DNA of 64,000 nucleotides from Candidatus Binatia bacterium. Lineage in GTDB: Bacteria; Desulfobacterota; Binatia; HRBIN30. The DNA is taken from assembly GCA_026415395.1 (NCBI GenBank), contig JAOAHD010000010.1:155276-219275 (forward strand), in the 5' to 3' direction. The translations under genes were made by a program, and so were the position numbers. The notes under the pieces were generated by a model, which worked only from the letters and a program-made list of their open reading frames with translations, was not told the DNA's origin and did no database searches. Shown here in pieces: positions 38,121-46,207 of this stretch. Position 1 is the stretch's first letter, and each line of letters opens with the position of its first letter.

Positions 38121-38648
38121 TCAATGCGGCTTCGCCAATAACACCCGTGCGACTCGTTCGGCGACTTCACTTGCGTCGTCACCATGGGCGTCAATCACCA
38201 AATCCGCGAAGCGCTCGTATAAGGGAACCCGCTCCGCATAGAGACTTTCTAGATCTTGCCCTGGTGCTCGCACGACGCCCCGCGCCGCTAAATCCAACCC
38301 GCGGCACCGCAGCACAGCAAGGTCTACCTTTAAATACAGCAGGATGCCGATCCGGCGCAGGTGGTCCACCGCGGGCAAGCTGTAAATCACGCTGCCTCCC
38401 GTGGCAATCACCCCCGCTCGGGTATGCAGATTCAGCACTACGGCTTCTTCTGCCCGGCGGAAGGCCTCGCGGCCCGCGGCCGCGAGCAACTCTCCGGGAG
38501 TACAGCCCACGCGACGCTCGAGCAGTAGATCCGTATCGACGAACCCGCGCCGCAGTCTCCGCGCCAGGAGCCGCCCAACCACGGTTTTCCCGGAGGCAGG
38601 CATGCCGATCAAAATAACATTCGCATCGAAAGAGGCTCCCGGGGCCAT
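38121..38648 (-). CDS. aroK: Shikimate kinase
   Basis: I set the start at ATG 38648 with TAGGA upstream, giving 175 residues. The P-loop is G-M-P-A-S-G-K-T-V-V-G-R, followed by the shikimate-site D-T-D and the G-G-S-V motif, with R-x-P-L-Y near the C-terminus (E-R-V-P-L-Y-E). It phosphorylates shikimate in aromatic amino acid synthesis. No other aro genes are adjacent, so the aroK/aroL choice rests only on general use. It is divergent from the AI-2E-family transporter gene. Confidence 0.9.
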   Translation of the reverse strand: MAPGASFDANVILIGMPASGKTVVGRLLARRLRRGFVDTDLLLERRVGCTPGELLAAAGREAFRRAEEAVVLNLHTRAGVIATGGSVIYSLPAVDHLRRIGILLYLKVDLAVLRCRGLDLAARGVVRAPGQDLESLYAERVPLYERFADLVIDAHGDDASEVAERVARVLLAKPH

Positions 38649-38719
38649 GGTCCTACCGCCGTTCATGCCAACGCGACTTGTTTGCGACTCAAAACCCGCG
38701 CTGGTACCTTCCTTCACAA

Positions 38720-39796
38720 ATGACGCGCTCGCAGCTCTTTGCAGCATTCTTCTTTAGCGTCTTTCTCTTTCTTTTGTACCAACTCTACCGGATGTTCGAG
38801 GGGTTCCTCGCTCCGCTGGCATGGGCAGCCTTGTTGGCGCTGGTTTTTTACCCCGCCCAGCAGCGGTTTGTGCGCTGGTTTCGCGGCCGTGACGGTTGGG
38901 CTGCGTTCACGCTCACAACCCTAGTGATCGGTGGCGTAATTCTTCCTGGACTATTGCTGCTTGCTCTCGTCGCAAACGAATCCGTGTTGCTCTACCAGCG
39001 CATTGCGGCGGTCGTCAGCGAGGGGGGCATGAACCGCTGGTGGGTTTCCTTGCAGGATTCTTGGCTAGGGCACCTATGGGCATACGCGCGGCCTTTGCTG
39101 GCTCAGTGGAACATCGATTTGGGGAACATCGGCGTGAAAATCACAAACGCAGTGAGCGGGTTCCTGGTTACTCAAGCAACGGCCATCGCCAAAAACATCG
39201 TGGGTTTCCTCGTGGATTTTTTTCTTTGCACCGTCGCCCTTTTTTTCTTGCTCCGTGACGGAGAACGAATGCTGCGCGCGTTACGCGAACTGCTCCCCAT
39301 GGAGCCACATCATCGCGACCTTGTCCTCGGCCGGTTCTCTGACGCGCTCACCGCCGTAGTCCAAGGCAGCCTGCTGACGGCAGCCGCGCAAGGAACGCTG
39401 GCTGGGATTAGCTATGTCGTCCTGGGCGTGCCGTTTGCCATCTTCTTGGGTTGCGCCACCGCCCTGTTGGCGCTCGTACCGATGGGAACCCCCCTCGCTT
39501 GGGGCAGCGTGGCGGTGTACCTGTTCGCGACTGGGCACCCAATCAAAGGTCTCATTCAAGTGCTCTGGGGGATTCTTATCGTCGGAACGATCGACAACGT
39601 GATTCGCCCCTGGGTCATCGGTGGCCGCACGCGGATTCCCACCATTTTTCTTTTCTTCGGGATCCTCGGCGGCCTGCAAGCTTACGGGTTTCTCGGCGTC
39701 TTCCTAGCTCCGGCGGTCATCGCACTCCTCGTGGGGTTCGTGCGGATCTACCGGGAAGAATATCGAAACAGCCAGGAGCCCGCGGCGGTCGACTAG
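38720..39796 (+). CDS. AI-2E family (PerM/YdiK-like) membrane transporter
   Basis: The start is ATG 38720 (358 residues, M-T-R-S-Q-L-F). The protein has about eight helices with the family layout: two early pairs, a long periplasmic-side stretch (about 100-150), and the C-terminal block with G-x-x-x-x-P-x-F-L-G-x-x-x-A-L-L-A-L-V-P and I-D-N-V-I-R-P. Members of this family export diverse small molecules or ions; the AI-2 link holds only for some. Its stop codon overlaps that of the convergent downstream gene in the tetramer CTAG. Confidence 0.88.
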   Translation: MTRSQLFAAFFFSVFLFLLYQLYRMFEGFLAPLAWAALLALVFYPAQQRFVRWFRGRDGWAAFTLTTLVIGGVILPGLLLLALVANESVLLYQRIAAVVSEGGMNRWWVSLQDSWLGHLWAYARPLLAQWNIDLGNIGVKITNAVSGFLVTQATAIAKNIVGFLVDFFLCTVALFFLLRDGERMLRALRELLPMEPHHRDLVLGRFSDALTAVVQGSLLTAAAQGTLAGISYVVLGVPFAIFLGCATALLALVPMGTPLAWGSVAVYLFATGHPIKGLIQVLWGILIVGTIDNVIRPWVIGGRTRIPTIFLFFGILGGLQAYGFLGVFLAPAVIALLVGFVRIYREEYRNSQEPAAVD

Positions 39797-40785
39797 CCAG
39801 TCGACCTGAGCCTCTCCCGTGGCACCCTGCGTGCCAATTGCACGAGCACCTCTTCTGCCTCTCGAACAATGTCGCGCACGACTTCGGCTGCCGGCTTGAT
39901 GTCGCGAATGAGCCCGAGCCCCTGCCCGGCGGGCATGAACGTGCGTTCAGGGTCTGCCCCGCCAGCCACGCCCATATAGTCCATCACGCCCTCCTGAACA
40001 GAGCGTGCAACCTGCGCGGGGAACGGCAAGATCTCGTCCCGCCGTCGTTCCCAGCTCTCGTTGTACGGGTTGCGGATGGCGCGCGCCGGCTTGCCTGTGT
40101 AACAGCGGGTGCGGATTGTGTCCGACTCGCCGCTCCGCAGGATCGCCTCCCGGTACTCCGGAGCAGCTTGCGCTTCCGGGGTCGCGATGAACCGCGTGCC
40201 CATGATCACGCCTTGCGCCCCGAGGGCTAAAGCAGCCACCACTCCGCGCCCATCGGCGATTCCGCCAGCGGCAAGCACGGGGATGCGCACCGCATCGACC
40301 GTTTGGGGGACGAGCGCAAGCGTGCCTACCTCGCCCGTGTGCCCACCAGCTTCCGTCCCCTGCGCCGCGACCATGTCGGCACCGGCCTGCTCCGCCTTGA
40401 TGGCATGCTCCACTTTCCCCGTCATGACGATGACCGTCATACCCCGCTCGTGCATCTCGGCAATGAACTCTCGAGGCACTGCCAAGCCAGCAACAAAAAT
40501 TTTCACGTCCTCCTCGAAGATCACCCGCATCTGCGGCCGGATCATGTCGGGAATCGGCGCTAACAAATCGACAGCAAACGGCTTATCAGTGAGCTCCCGC
40601 ACTTTGCGGATTTCACGGCGGAGCCCATCGGCGTCGAGCGTTGCAGCCCCCAGCACACCCAGCCCACCAGCATTGGAGACCGCCGCAACCAACCGATGCA
40701 TCGAGACTCCGCCCATGCCGGCAAGGATGATCGGGTACTCAATGCCCAAACGGTCGCATACCTCTGTCCGCAGAATCGTTGTCAT
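39793..40785 (-). CDS. Nitronate monooxygenase / NPD-family FMN oxidoreductase
   Basis: The start is ATG 40785 (330 residues, M-T-T-I-L-R-T-E). This TIM-barrel FMN protein of the 2-nitropropane dioxygenase family has Y-P-I-I-L-A-G-M-G-G near the start, A-Q-G-T-E-A-G-G-H-T-G and the phosphate-binding A-A-G-G-I-A-D-G-R-G with G-A-Q-G-V-I-M-G-T-R-F. Such enzymes oxidise alkyl nitronates, but many members, including FabK-type enoyl-ACP reductases, differ in substrate, so the name is generic. It is convergent with the AI-2E gene with 4 bp overlap. Confidence 0.85.
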   Translation of the reverse strand: MTTILRTEVCDRLGIEYPIILAGMGGVSMHRLVAAVSNAGGLGVLGAATLDADGLRREIRKVRELTDKPFAVDLLAPIPDMIRPQMRVIFEEDVKIFVAGLAVPREFIAEMHERGMTVIVMTGKVEHAIKAEQAGADMVAAQGTEAGGHTGEVGTLALVPQTVDAVRIPVLAAGGIADGRGVVAALALGAQGVIMGTRFIATPEAQAAPEYREAILRSGESDTIRTRCYTGKPARAIRNPYNESWERRRDEILPFPAQVARSVQEGVMDYMGVAGGADPERTFMPAGQGLGLIRDIKPAAEVVRDIVREAEEVLVQLARRVPRERLRSTG

Positions 40786-40989
40786 AATTTGCCTGCTACC
40801 CAAGAGCGGTCGCTAAAGGAAGTGGCAGTACCTCACTCCGAGGCGTAGCTCGAACAGCCCTGTACCCAGGCGATCAGTTTCAGGTTGTTTTCTTCGCAAC
40901 AGAGAAACTGGTGCTTGGCCCTCACATCAAGTTCGACCACTTCGCACCGAGCCCATAACATCCAGATACGGTTCCTTGCCCGGCAGCCA

Positions 40990-41028
40990 AAATAAAGCGG
41001 GCAGTGTTCCGCACCGGAACACTGCCCG
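40990..41028 (-). terminator. Intrinsic terminator of dsbA-like gene
   Basis: A perfect 14-bp stem (40998-41011 with 41015-41028) with a 3-nt loop is followed on the minus strand by CTTTATTTT. It lies about 20 bp past the stop of the DsbA-like gene. This is one of the clearest terminators in the window. Confidence 0.9.
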
Positions 41029-41050
41029 TATCCTCAGGCAAGTTCACCAA

Positions 41051-41872
41051 CTACTTTGCCCGTGCAAGTTCGTCGTCAATGATGGCTTTAAACTGCTCGA
41101 ACGGGTAGGCACCTTTCAGCGCGCGGCCGTTGATGATAAAACCCGGTGTTCCCTGGATGCCCAGAGACTGGGCTTCCGCCGCCTGCGCTTTCACCTTATC
41201 CAAGGTTTTCTTGTTGTCGTAGCAGTCGGTAAACTTCGCGATGTCGATGCCAGTGTCCTTCAGTGCCTCCAGAGTCTTGTCCTTAATGTTCTGCGGGTTG
41301 ATATCCTTCTGATTCTCGAAGTAGTAGGAGTAGAGCTTCCAATACGCTTTTTCGTTTTGCTCCAGAGCGCATTCGACGGCAACGGCCGCGGGCTCCGCCC
41401 ACGGGTGGAAATTCAATGGCAGGTTTTTGTAGTAGAACTTCACCTTGTCGCCGTATTCTTTCAAGACCTGGTTCTCGATGGTGTCGTAACCGCGCTTACA
41501 AAACGGGCATTGGAAGTCAGAGTATTCAACGATGGTCACCTTCGCGTTCTTGTTCCCCTTAAAGGGGCGTCCCTTCAAATCGATTTTCTGCATCACCGCC
41601 GCAAATGGATCTACCGTAAGATCCTCGAGCTCGCCGAAAACCACGTAACGCCCATCGTCCGAAAGCAGGAACGATACTTTTTGATTTCCCACTTGGATTG
41701 TGCCTGCCTTCGCGCCTTTGATCTTCGATGGGGTGAGCTCGCTCACGGTTACTTGTGCATTCGGCGGCACGTTCGCCTTGCGCTTGTAGTACTCGACAAC
41801 TTTGCCGGCGTCCTGTGCGGCAGCCGCAGCACCCCAAAGCAGCAGGCAGCCGGTAGCCATCCACATCTTCAT
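41051..41872 (-). CDS. Secreted DsbA-family thiol:disulfide oxidoreductase
   Basis: This 273-residue protein has a signal peptide (about 1-19, ending A-A-A-A-A-Q) and is periplasmic. A short N-terminal domain (20-100) precedes the thioredoxin-like DSBA domain, with the redox motif C122-P-F-C125 after V-E-Y-S-D-F-Q and a cis-Pro loop G-T-P-G-F. An inserted helical region contains N-L-P-L-N-F-H-P-W-A. It could oxidise or isomerise disulfides in exported proteins; a DsbB partner is not in the window. It stands alone, between a strong terminator and the divergent mgsA gene. Confidence 0.92.
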   Translation of the reverse strand: MKMWMATGCLLLWGAAAAAQDAGKVVEYYKRKANVPPNAQVTVSELTPSKIKGAKAGTIQVGNQKVSFLLSDDGRYVVFGELEDLTVDPFAAVMQKIDLKGRPFKGNKNAKVTIVEYSDFQCPFCKRGYDTIENQVLKEYGDKVKFYYKNLPLNFHPWAEPAAVAVECALEQNEKAYWKLYSYYFENQKDINPQNIKDKTLEALKDTGIDIAKFTDCYDNKKTLDKVKAQAAEAQSLGIQGTPGFIINGRALKGAYPFEQFKAIIDDELARAK

Positions 41873-42084
41873 ACGCTTCTCCTCCCGCGTGATAGTTTCG
41901 GGCCGGTTAGCATGGCCTCAACACCCACACAACCACGCATCCATGCCCAAGCCGTAGGGGCGACTCTTGCCCTGAACTTGTCTCAAACGCTCCGAGCTAA
42001 GAAATGTGCCGGTCTTCATTTCTCAACGCCGCGGAAACGATTCCTTCTTCGCAGGCTGCTAAAGCAAGGTTGCGGAGTACTGCC

Positions 42085-42537
42085 ATGCCGACGATTTGGA
42101 TGGAACCCCGGAAGCGGATTGCCCTCATCGCGCACGATAACTGCAAAGCAGACTTGCTCGACTGGGCGCGCTTTAACCGCGGCACGCTTGCTCAGCACGA
42201 CCTTTACGCCACCGGAACTACCGGCGCGTTGCTGCAACGAGAGCTTGGGCTTGAGGTGTATCGGTTCCTCAGTGGGCCACTGGGAGGGGACCAACAAGTG
42301 GGCGCAGCAATCGCTGAAGGCCGACTGGACTTTGTCATTTTCTTCTGGGACCCCTTAGAACCCCAACCTCATGACGTGGATGTGAAGGCACTCCTCCGCA
42401 TTGCCGTAGTGTACAATGTGCCAATTGCATGCAATCGGGCTAGTGCCGACTTTCTGCTGTCGAGCCCCCTAATGTCCGGAGCATATCCACGGCTGGTCCG
42501 AATCGAATCGCCGAGCAAGGCCATCGAGGGAGACTGA
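42085..42537 (+). CDS. mgsA: Methylglyoxal synthase
   Basis: The start is ATG 42085 with GGAG upstream, giving 150 residues, close to the 152 of E. coli MgsA. Conserved parts are [13 protein letters not shown], the catalytic [10 protein letters not shown], and [18 protein letters not shown]. It converts dihydroxyacetone phosphate to methylglyoxal and phosphate, a bypass used when phosphate is scarce or sugar phosphates build up. Divergent from the dsbA-like gene; no glyoxalase gene is adjacent, unless the nearby MBL protein acts that way. Confidence 0.95.
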   Translation: MPTIWMEPRKRIALIAHDNCKADLLDWARFNRGTLAQHDLYATGTTGALLQRELGLEVYRFLSGPLGGDQQVGAAIAEGRLDFVIFFWDPLEPQPHDVDVKALLRIAVVYNVPIACNRASADFLLSSPLMSGAYPRLVRIESPSKAIEGD

Positions 42538-42644
42538 CTCTGTTGCCTGCCCCATTTGCCTTCTGCAATAGTTTTGTGCCAAAGTCACTGCGCCTTTCGT
42601 GCGCAAAATCTAATTCCCTTCAGCACACAAGGAGGTGTTAACCG

Positions 42645-43292
42645 ATGGAAACCCAAGCCGCACGTTCTCTGCCTCGGTTGAACGAGCCGGCGCCGGACTT
42701 CGAGGCGTTGTCCACGTTTGGACCGATCAAACTTTCCGACTTCCGCGGGAAGTGGGTGATCTTGTTTTCCCATCCGGCGGACTTCACTCCCGTTTGCACC
42801 ACGGAGCTCACGGAGTTCGCCCGGCGGCATGAGGAGTTCAAAAAGCTCAACACGCAGTTGATTGGTCTCAGTATCGACAGCGTGTACTCGCACTTGGCGT
42901 GGATCCGGAACATGGAGCAACATTTCGGCGTGAAGATCGATTATCCCCTGATCGCCGATCTCGATATGAAGGTTGCTCAACTTTACGGAATGATCCACCC
43001 CGGTGCGAGTTCCACCGCTACTGTTCGGTGCGTGTTTTTCATCGACGACGAAGGCATCCTCCGCGCCATGATCTACTACCCGCTCACCAATGGCCGGAGC
43101 GTCGATGAAATCCTGCGTGTCCTCCAAGGGCTGCAGCTCAACAAAACCAAGGGCGTGGCAACACCCGAGGGATGGCGGCCGGGAGACAAGGTCATCGTCC
43201 CGGCACCGACTACGTTAAAAGCGGCTGAGGAGCGGGTAAAAGACTCGTCGGTCGAAGTGGTCGACTGGTACTTTGCCAAGAAGTCTCTGTGA
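42645..43292 (+). CDS. Prx6-type peroxiredoxin
   Basis: This 215-residue protein is preceded by a strong AGGAGGTG site. The peroxidatic Cys is in H-P-A-D-F-T-P-V-C-T-T-E-L near residue 50. The long C-terminal arm (about 160-215, with G-W-R-P-G-D-K-V) is typical of the Prx6/archaeal-type subfamily. Only one other Cys is seen (V-R-C-V-F-F), so a 1-Cys mechanism is likely. It reduces H2O2 and organic peroxides in the cytoplasm. Its 3' end faces the MBL gene across a bidirectional hairpin. Confidence 0.93.
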   Translation: METQAARSLPRLNEPAPDFEALSTFGPIKLSDFRGKWVILFSHPADFTPVCTTELTEFARRHEEFKKLNTQLIGLSIDSVYSHLAWIRNMEQHFGVKIDYPLIADLDMKVAQLYGMIHPGASSTATVRCVFFIDDEGILRAMIYYPLTNGRSVDEILRVLQGLQLNKTKGVATPEGWRPGDKVIVPAPTTLKAAEERVKDSSVEVVDWYFAKKSL

Positions 43293-43302
43293 ACACGGAG
43301 CT

Positions 43303-43339
43303 GGCGAGGGGACGAGCGCCATCTGCTCGACCCCTCGCC
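43303..43339. terminator. Bidirectional terminator-like hairpin
   Basis: GGCGAGGGG plus CGAGC (43303-43317) pairs with 43325-43339, 14 bp with one A-A mismatch and a 7-nt loop. It lies between the convergent peroxiredoxin and MBL genes, so it could stop transcripts from both sides. No strong T-run flanks it. Confidence 0.6.
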
Positions 43340-43359
43340 CCGCCGCGACGCGGAGTCTT

Positions 43360-44343
43360 CTACTGCACAGCCCGGTACAAGCACCGCTCGCCTTCATCCT
43401 GGCGCACTACCCGTCCCTCTGCCTGCAAGTATTCGAGGTGCGCCAGCGCCTCGAACGTGGCTGGGAACTGAACTTGGAGCGGTGCCTTTTCATCGAACCC
43501 CCACGCCAAGCATGCAACCTCGTACGCTGTTCGTGCCTGCCCATGCACGGCGGCAAGCATCTCTCGCAGCCGGTAATCGTGATGCTGGAGGATCTGGCCC
43601 ACACGACGCTTGAGGTCAGAAAAGGACCGCCCATGCGCGGGCAGCACTAGATCCACTGGCAGATTTTCGATCTTGCGGAGCGAGTTCAGGTAATCGCGCA
43701 AGGGGTTTTCGGGTCCGGCGGGGAATCGGCCGATGTGCGGAGTGATTTTCGGCAAAACGTGATCGCCGACGACGAGAACTCGCTCGCTCGGCAAGAAGAA
43801 CACGCAGTGCCCTGCCGTGTGCCCTGGGGTGGCAATCACTTGAACCCGCCGATCTCCAAAGTCCAGGACCTGCCCATCGGCGAGCGGATTCGTCGGTAAC
43901 GCTGGGCGATAAAACTCCGCCCAAAATTTCCCGACGGGAGGTACCGGTCCGAGCCGCTCCAAGGGAATCCCATGCCGCCGAAAGAACAGCAACGCCTCGG
44001 GGCTATGTTCCTCTCGTAAATAGTATTGCGCGGCCGTAGCCTCCGCAGGGTGCAAGTAAACGGAAGCGCCAGTTTCTTCGGCGATCGGGCGAGAGGCTCC
44101 AAAATGGTCCGGGTGATGGTGGGTGACTACCAGTGCTCGCAACATGTGGGGCTTGCAGCCAATCCATTCCCACTGCTGCTTCAGTGAACTCCAAGCCTCA
44201 CGGGTATACATCCCCGAATCGAGCTGAACCCACTGATCACCCGCACGCAGCAAGGTGACATGGACGTGGCTCGGCTTCATCGGCAACGGAAGCGTAAGAA
44301 AAAACACTCCGGGAGCGACCTCCTGAGGACCCTCTGCCCGCAT
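43360..44343 (-). CDS. MBL-fold metallo-hydrolase
   Basis: The start is ATG 44343 with GAGGAG upstream, giving 327 residues. The metal-binding motif is T-H75-H-H77-P-D79-H80, and G-H-T-A-G-H-C-V and G-D-H-V-L-P-K-I supply further ligands. The C-terminal third (L-P-A-H-G-R-S-F and a helical region) resembles the LACTB2-like glyoxalase-II-related group. It would be a soluble di-zinc hydrolase of unknown substrate. It follows the dodecin gene on the minus strand after 29 bp. Confidence 0.88.
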   Translation of the reverse strand: MRAEGPQEVAPGVFFLTLPLPMKPSHVHVTLLRAGDQWVQLDSGMYTREAWSSLKQQWEWIGCKPHMLRALVVTHHHPDHFGASRPIAEETGASVYLHPAEATAAQYYLREEHSPEALLFFRRHGIPLERLGPVPPVGKFWAEFYRPALPTNPLADGQVLDFGDRRVQVIATPGHTAGHCVFFLPSERVLVVGDHVLPKITPHIGRFPAGPENPLRDYLNSLRKIENLPVDLVLPAHGRSFSDLKRRVGQILQHHDYRLREMLAAVHGQARTAYEVACLAWGFDEKAPLQVQFPATFEALAHLEYLQAEGRVVRQDEGERCLYRAVQ

Positions 44344-44372
44344 GACCGTCGGCTCCTCAGCGACCAACCTGA

Positions 44373-44585
44373 TTATTCGTGCACGCGCTCCGTGACCACG
44401 AACGACAACTCAATCGTCACGTGCCACTGCGACACCAGGCCGTTCTCCACCACGCCCCGCACTTCCTTCACGCGAAAGCGACGCAGATTTTGAATGGTGA
44501 CCGCTGCGCGGCCGATCGCCACGTTAACCGCTTCCTCGATGCTCGACGTGGACGTGCCCGTAAGTTCAATGGTTTTTTCCACCAT
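44373..44585 (-). CDS. Dodecin (flavin-binding)
   Basis: This 70-residue protein starts M-V-E-K-T-I-E-L-T-G-T-S and continues E-E-A-V-N-V-A-I-G-R-A, V-K-E-V-R-G and Q-W-H-V-T-I-E-L-S-F-V-V. It is the compact beta-alpha-beta-beta fold of dodecins, which form dodecamers that store flavins. The start at ATG 44585 is chosen by family length; a longer frame adds 43 Arg/Cys-rich residues that do not belong. It precedes the MBL gene on the same strand. Confidence 0.92.
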   Translation of the reverse strand: MVEKTIELTGTSTSSIEEAVNVAIGRAAVTIQNLRRFRVKEVRGVVENGLVSQWHVTIELSFVVTERVHE

Positions 44586-44749
44586 GACTTTCCCCGTACA
44601 CCAGCGACCAAGCCGAGAGCAACCAGGGCACCAACGCTCCTGCCGGCATGCAGTTTCAGGCCTTCCGTGCCCTTCACCGCGCGCCGGTTCTCGAACGCTC
44701 CACTTGGCTTGCACTCAACACTGCGCAACTGCGAGGCGCTTCCCACGCA

Positions 44750-46207
44750 TCAAATCAGCGACTCCACTGAGCGTCGGGCAATCTCGAACCAGGGCGTTGG
44801 AAACAACCCTAGGAGAAACGTTCCACCCAGCGTCGCGAGCAGCGCTGCGAAGAGATACGGACGTGCGGTCGGCGCTTCCACTTCGGTAACCCCTTCAGCC
44901 ATATACATCTTCACGAGCACACCGACATAGTAGTACACGGACACGAGGCTATTCACGACCGCAATCACGGTGAGCCACACGTAGCCAGCCTCGAGGGCAG
45001 CGCTGAACAAATAAAATTTGCCCATGAAGCCGGCCAACGGCGGTACACCGGCCAGCGACAGCATGAAAACCGTCATGGCAAAACCCAAGAACGGACGCCG
45101 CAGGGCCACGCCAGCCCAGTGGTCGAGGTCCTCGTTCGGTTGTCCGCGGCGCCCGAGTGCAATCACAACTGCAAAAGCCCCGAGCGTCATCAGCGTGTAC
45201 ACGGTCAGGTAAAACAACACCGCTGCCGCTCCACTCTTGCCTCCCGCTACCAACCCCACCAACAGGTACCCTGCGTGCGCAATGCTCGAGTAAGCGAGCA
45301 ACCGCTTGATGTTGCGTTGCACCAGCGCGCTGACATTTCCCACAGTCATGGTGAGAACAGCGAGCACCCACACCGCGTTTTGCCAGTCTCCCGCCAACGG
45401 GCCAAGGCTATCCACAAACACACGAACAAAGGCCGCAAACGCCGCCGCCTTGATGCCCGCTGCCATAAAGGCGGTGATCGCCGTTGGAGCACCTTCGTAA
45501 ACATCCGGGGCCCAGCTATGAAACGGTGCCGCCGCCACCTTGAACCCGAAGCCAACCAACAACAGCGCGGCACCAGCGGTCAAGAGTAGGCGTTGGTCGG
45601 CTGAGCCCTTGGCGGCAACTTCTGCAATTCGAGGCAGGAGCGTCTCCCCCGAAGCACCGAACAAGAAGGCAATTCCCAGGAGCAAAAACCCCGAAGCGAA
45701 TGCGCCAAGAACGAAATACTTCAGCGCTGCCTCGTTTGAGCGGACTTGCGTGCGCCAGATTCCAGCCAACGCATACGCGGCAATGGACATCACCTCGAGC
45801 CCGAGAAAGATCACGACGAGGTCGAGGGAGACGGCCATGAGAACCATCCCCACAGTCGAGAACAAAATCAATGTGTAATAGTCGCCACAGCGGATGTCGG
45901 TGGTCTCCAGGTAGTTCATCGACAAGAGCAGCGTGAGGCCAGAGCCAAGACAGAACAGGACGGTAAAAAATAAACCGTACCGGTCCAACGCAAGCACACC
46001 CGCCAGCGTCGTTTCGCTCTGGTTCCATAATGGAACTGCGCACAGCACGGCACACGCCAGGCCGACGAGACCGATCCAGCCTAAGACGTCGTAGTCGGGG
46101 CCTTCGGTGAAGAAGTCCGCAATCAGCACGGCGACAGCCGTTGCTGTGATCACCAGCAGCGGCAGCAACGGGAGCAGAGCCACATCGGGAAACACCAAGG
46201 AGTTCAT
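44750..46207 (-). CDS. nuoN: NADH-quinone oxidoreductase subunit N
   Basis: This 485-residue antiporter-like membrane subunit starts at the ATG overlapping the nuoM stop (ATGA). It has about 14 helices with the conserved Glu in L-G-L-E-V-M-S-I-A, the Lys in G-F-K-V-A-A-A-P-F-H and another Lys in N-I-K-R-L-L-A-Y-S-S-I-A. It is one of the three proton-pumping subunits of complex I. It is last in the nuoA-H-J-K-L-M-N run. Confidence 0.96.
   Translation of the reverse strand: MNSLVFPDVALLPLLPLLVITATAVAVLIADFFTEGPDYDVLGWIGLVGLACAVLCAVPLWNQSETTLAGVLALDRYGLFFTVLFCLGSGLTLLLSMNYLETTDIRCGDYYTLILFSTVGMVLMAVSLDLVVIFLGLEVMSIAAYALAGIWRTQVRSNEAALKYFVLGAFASGFLLLGIAFLFGASGETLLPRIAEVAAKGSADQRLLLTAGAALLLVGFGFKVAAAPFHSWAPDVYEGAPTAITAFMAAGIKAAAFAAFVRVFVDSLGPLAGDWQNAVWVLAVLTMTVGNVSALVQRNIKRLLAYSSIAHAGYLLVGLVAGGKSGAAAVLFYLTVYTLMTLGAFAVVIALGRRGQPNEDLDHWAGVALRRPFLGFAMTVFMLSLAGVPPLAGFMGKFYLFSAALEAGYVWLTVIAVVNSLVSVYYYVGVLVKMYMAEGVTEVEAPTARPYLFAALLATLGGTFLLGLFPTPWFEIARRSVESLI

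Noticed and set aside
40976..42358. Long plus-strand open frame (about 460 codons) across the DsbA-like gene and mgsA
   Set aside because: It is antisense to the DsbA-like gene and out of frame with mgsA, runs through a strong terminator hairpin, and shows no domain.
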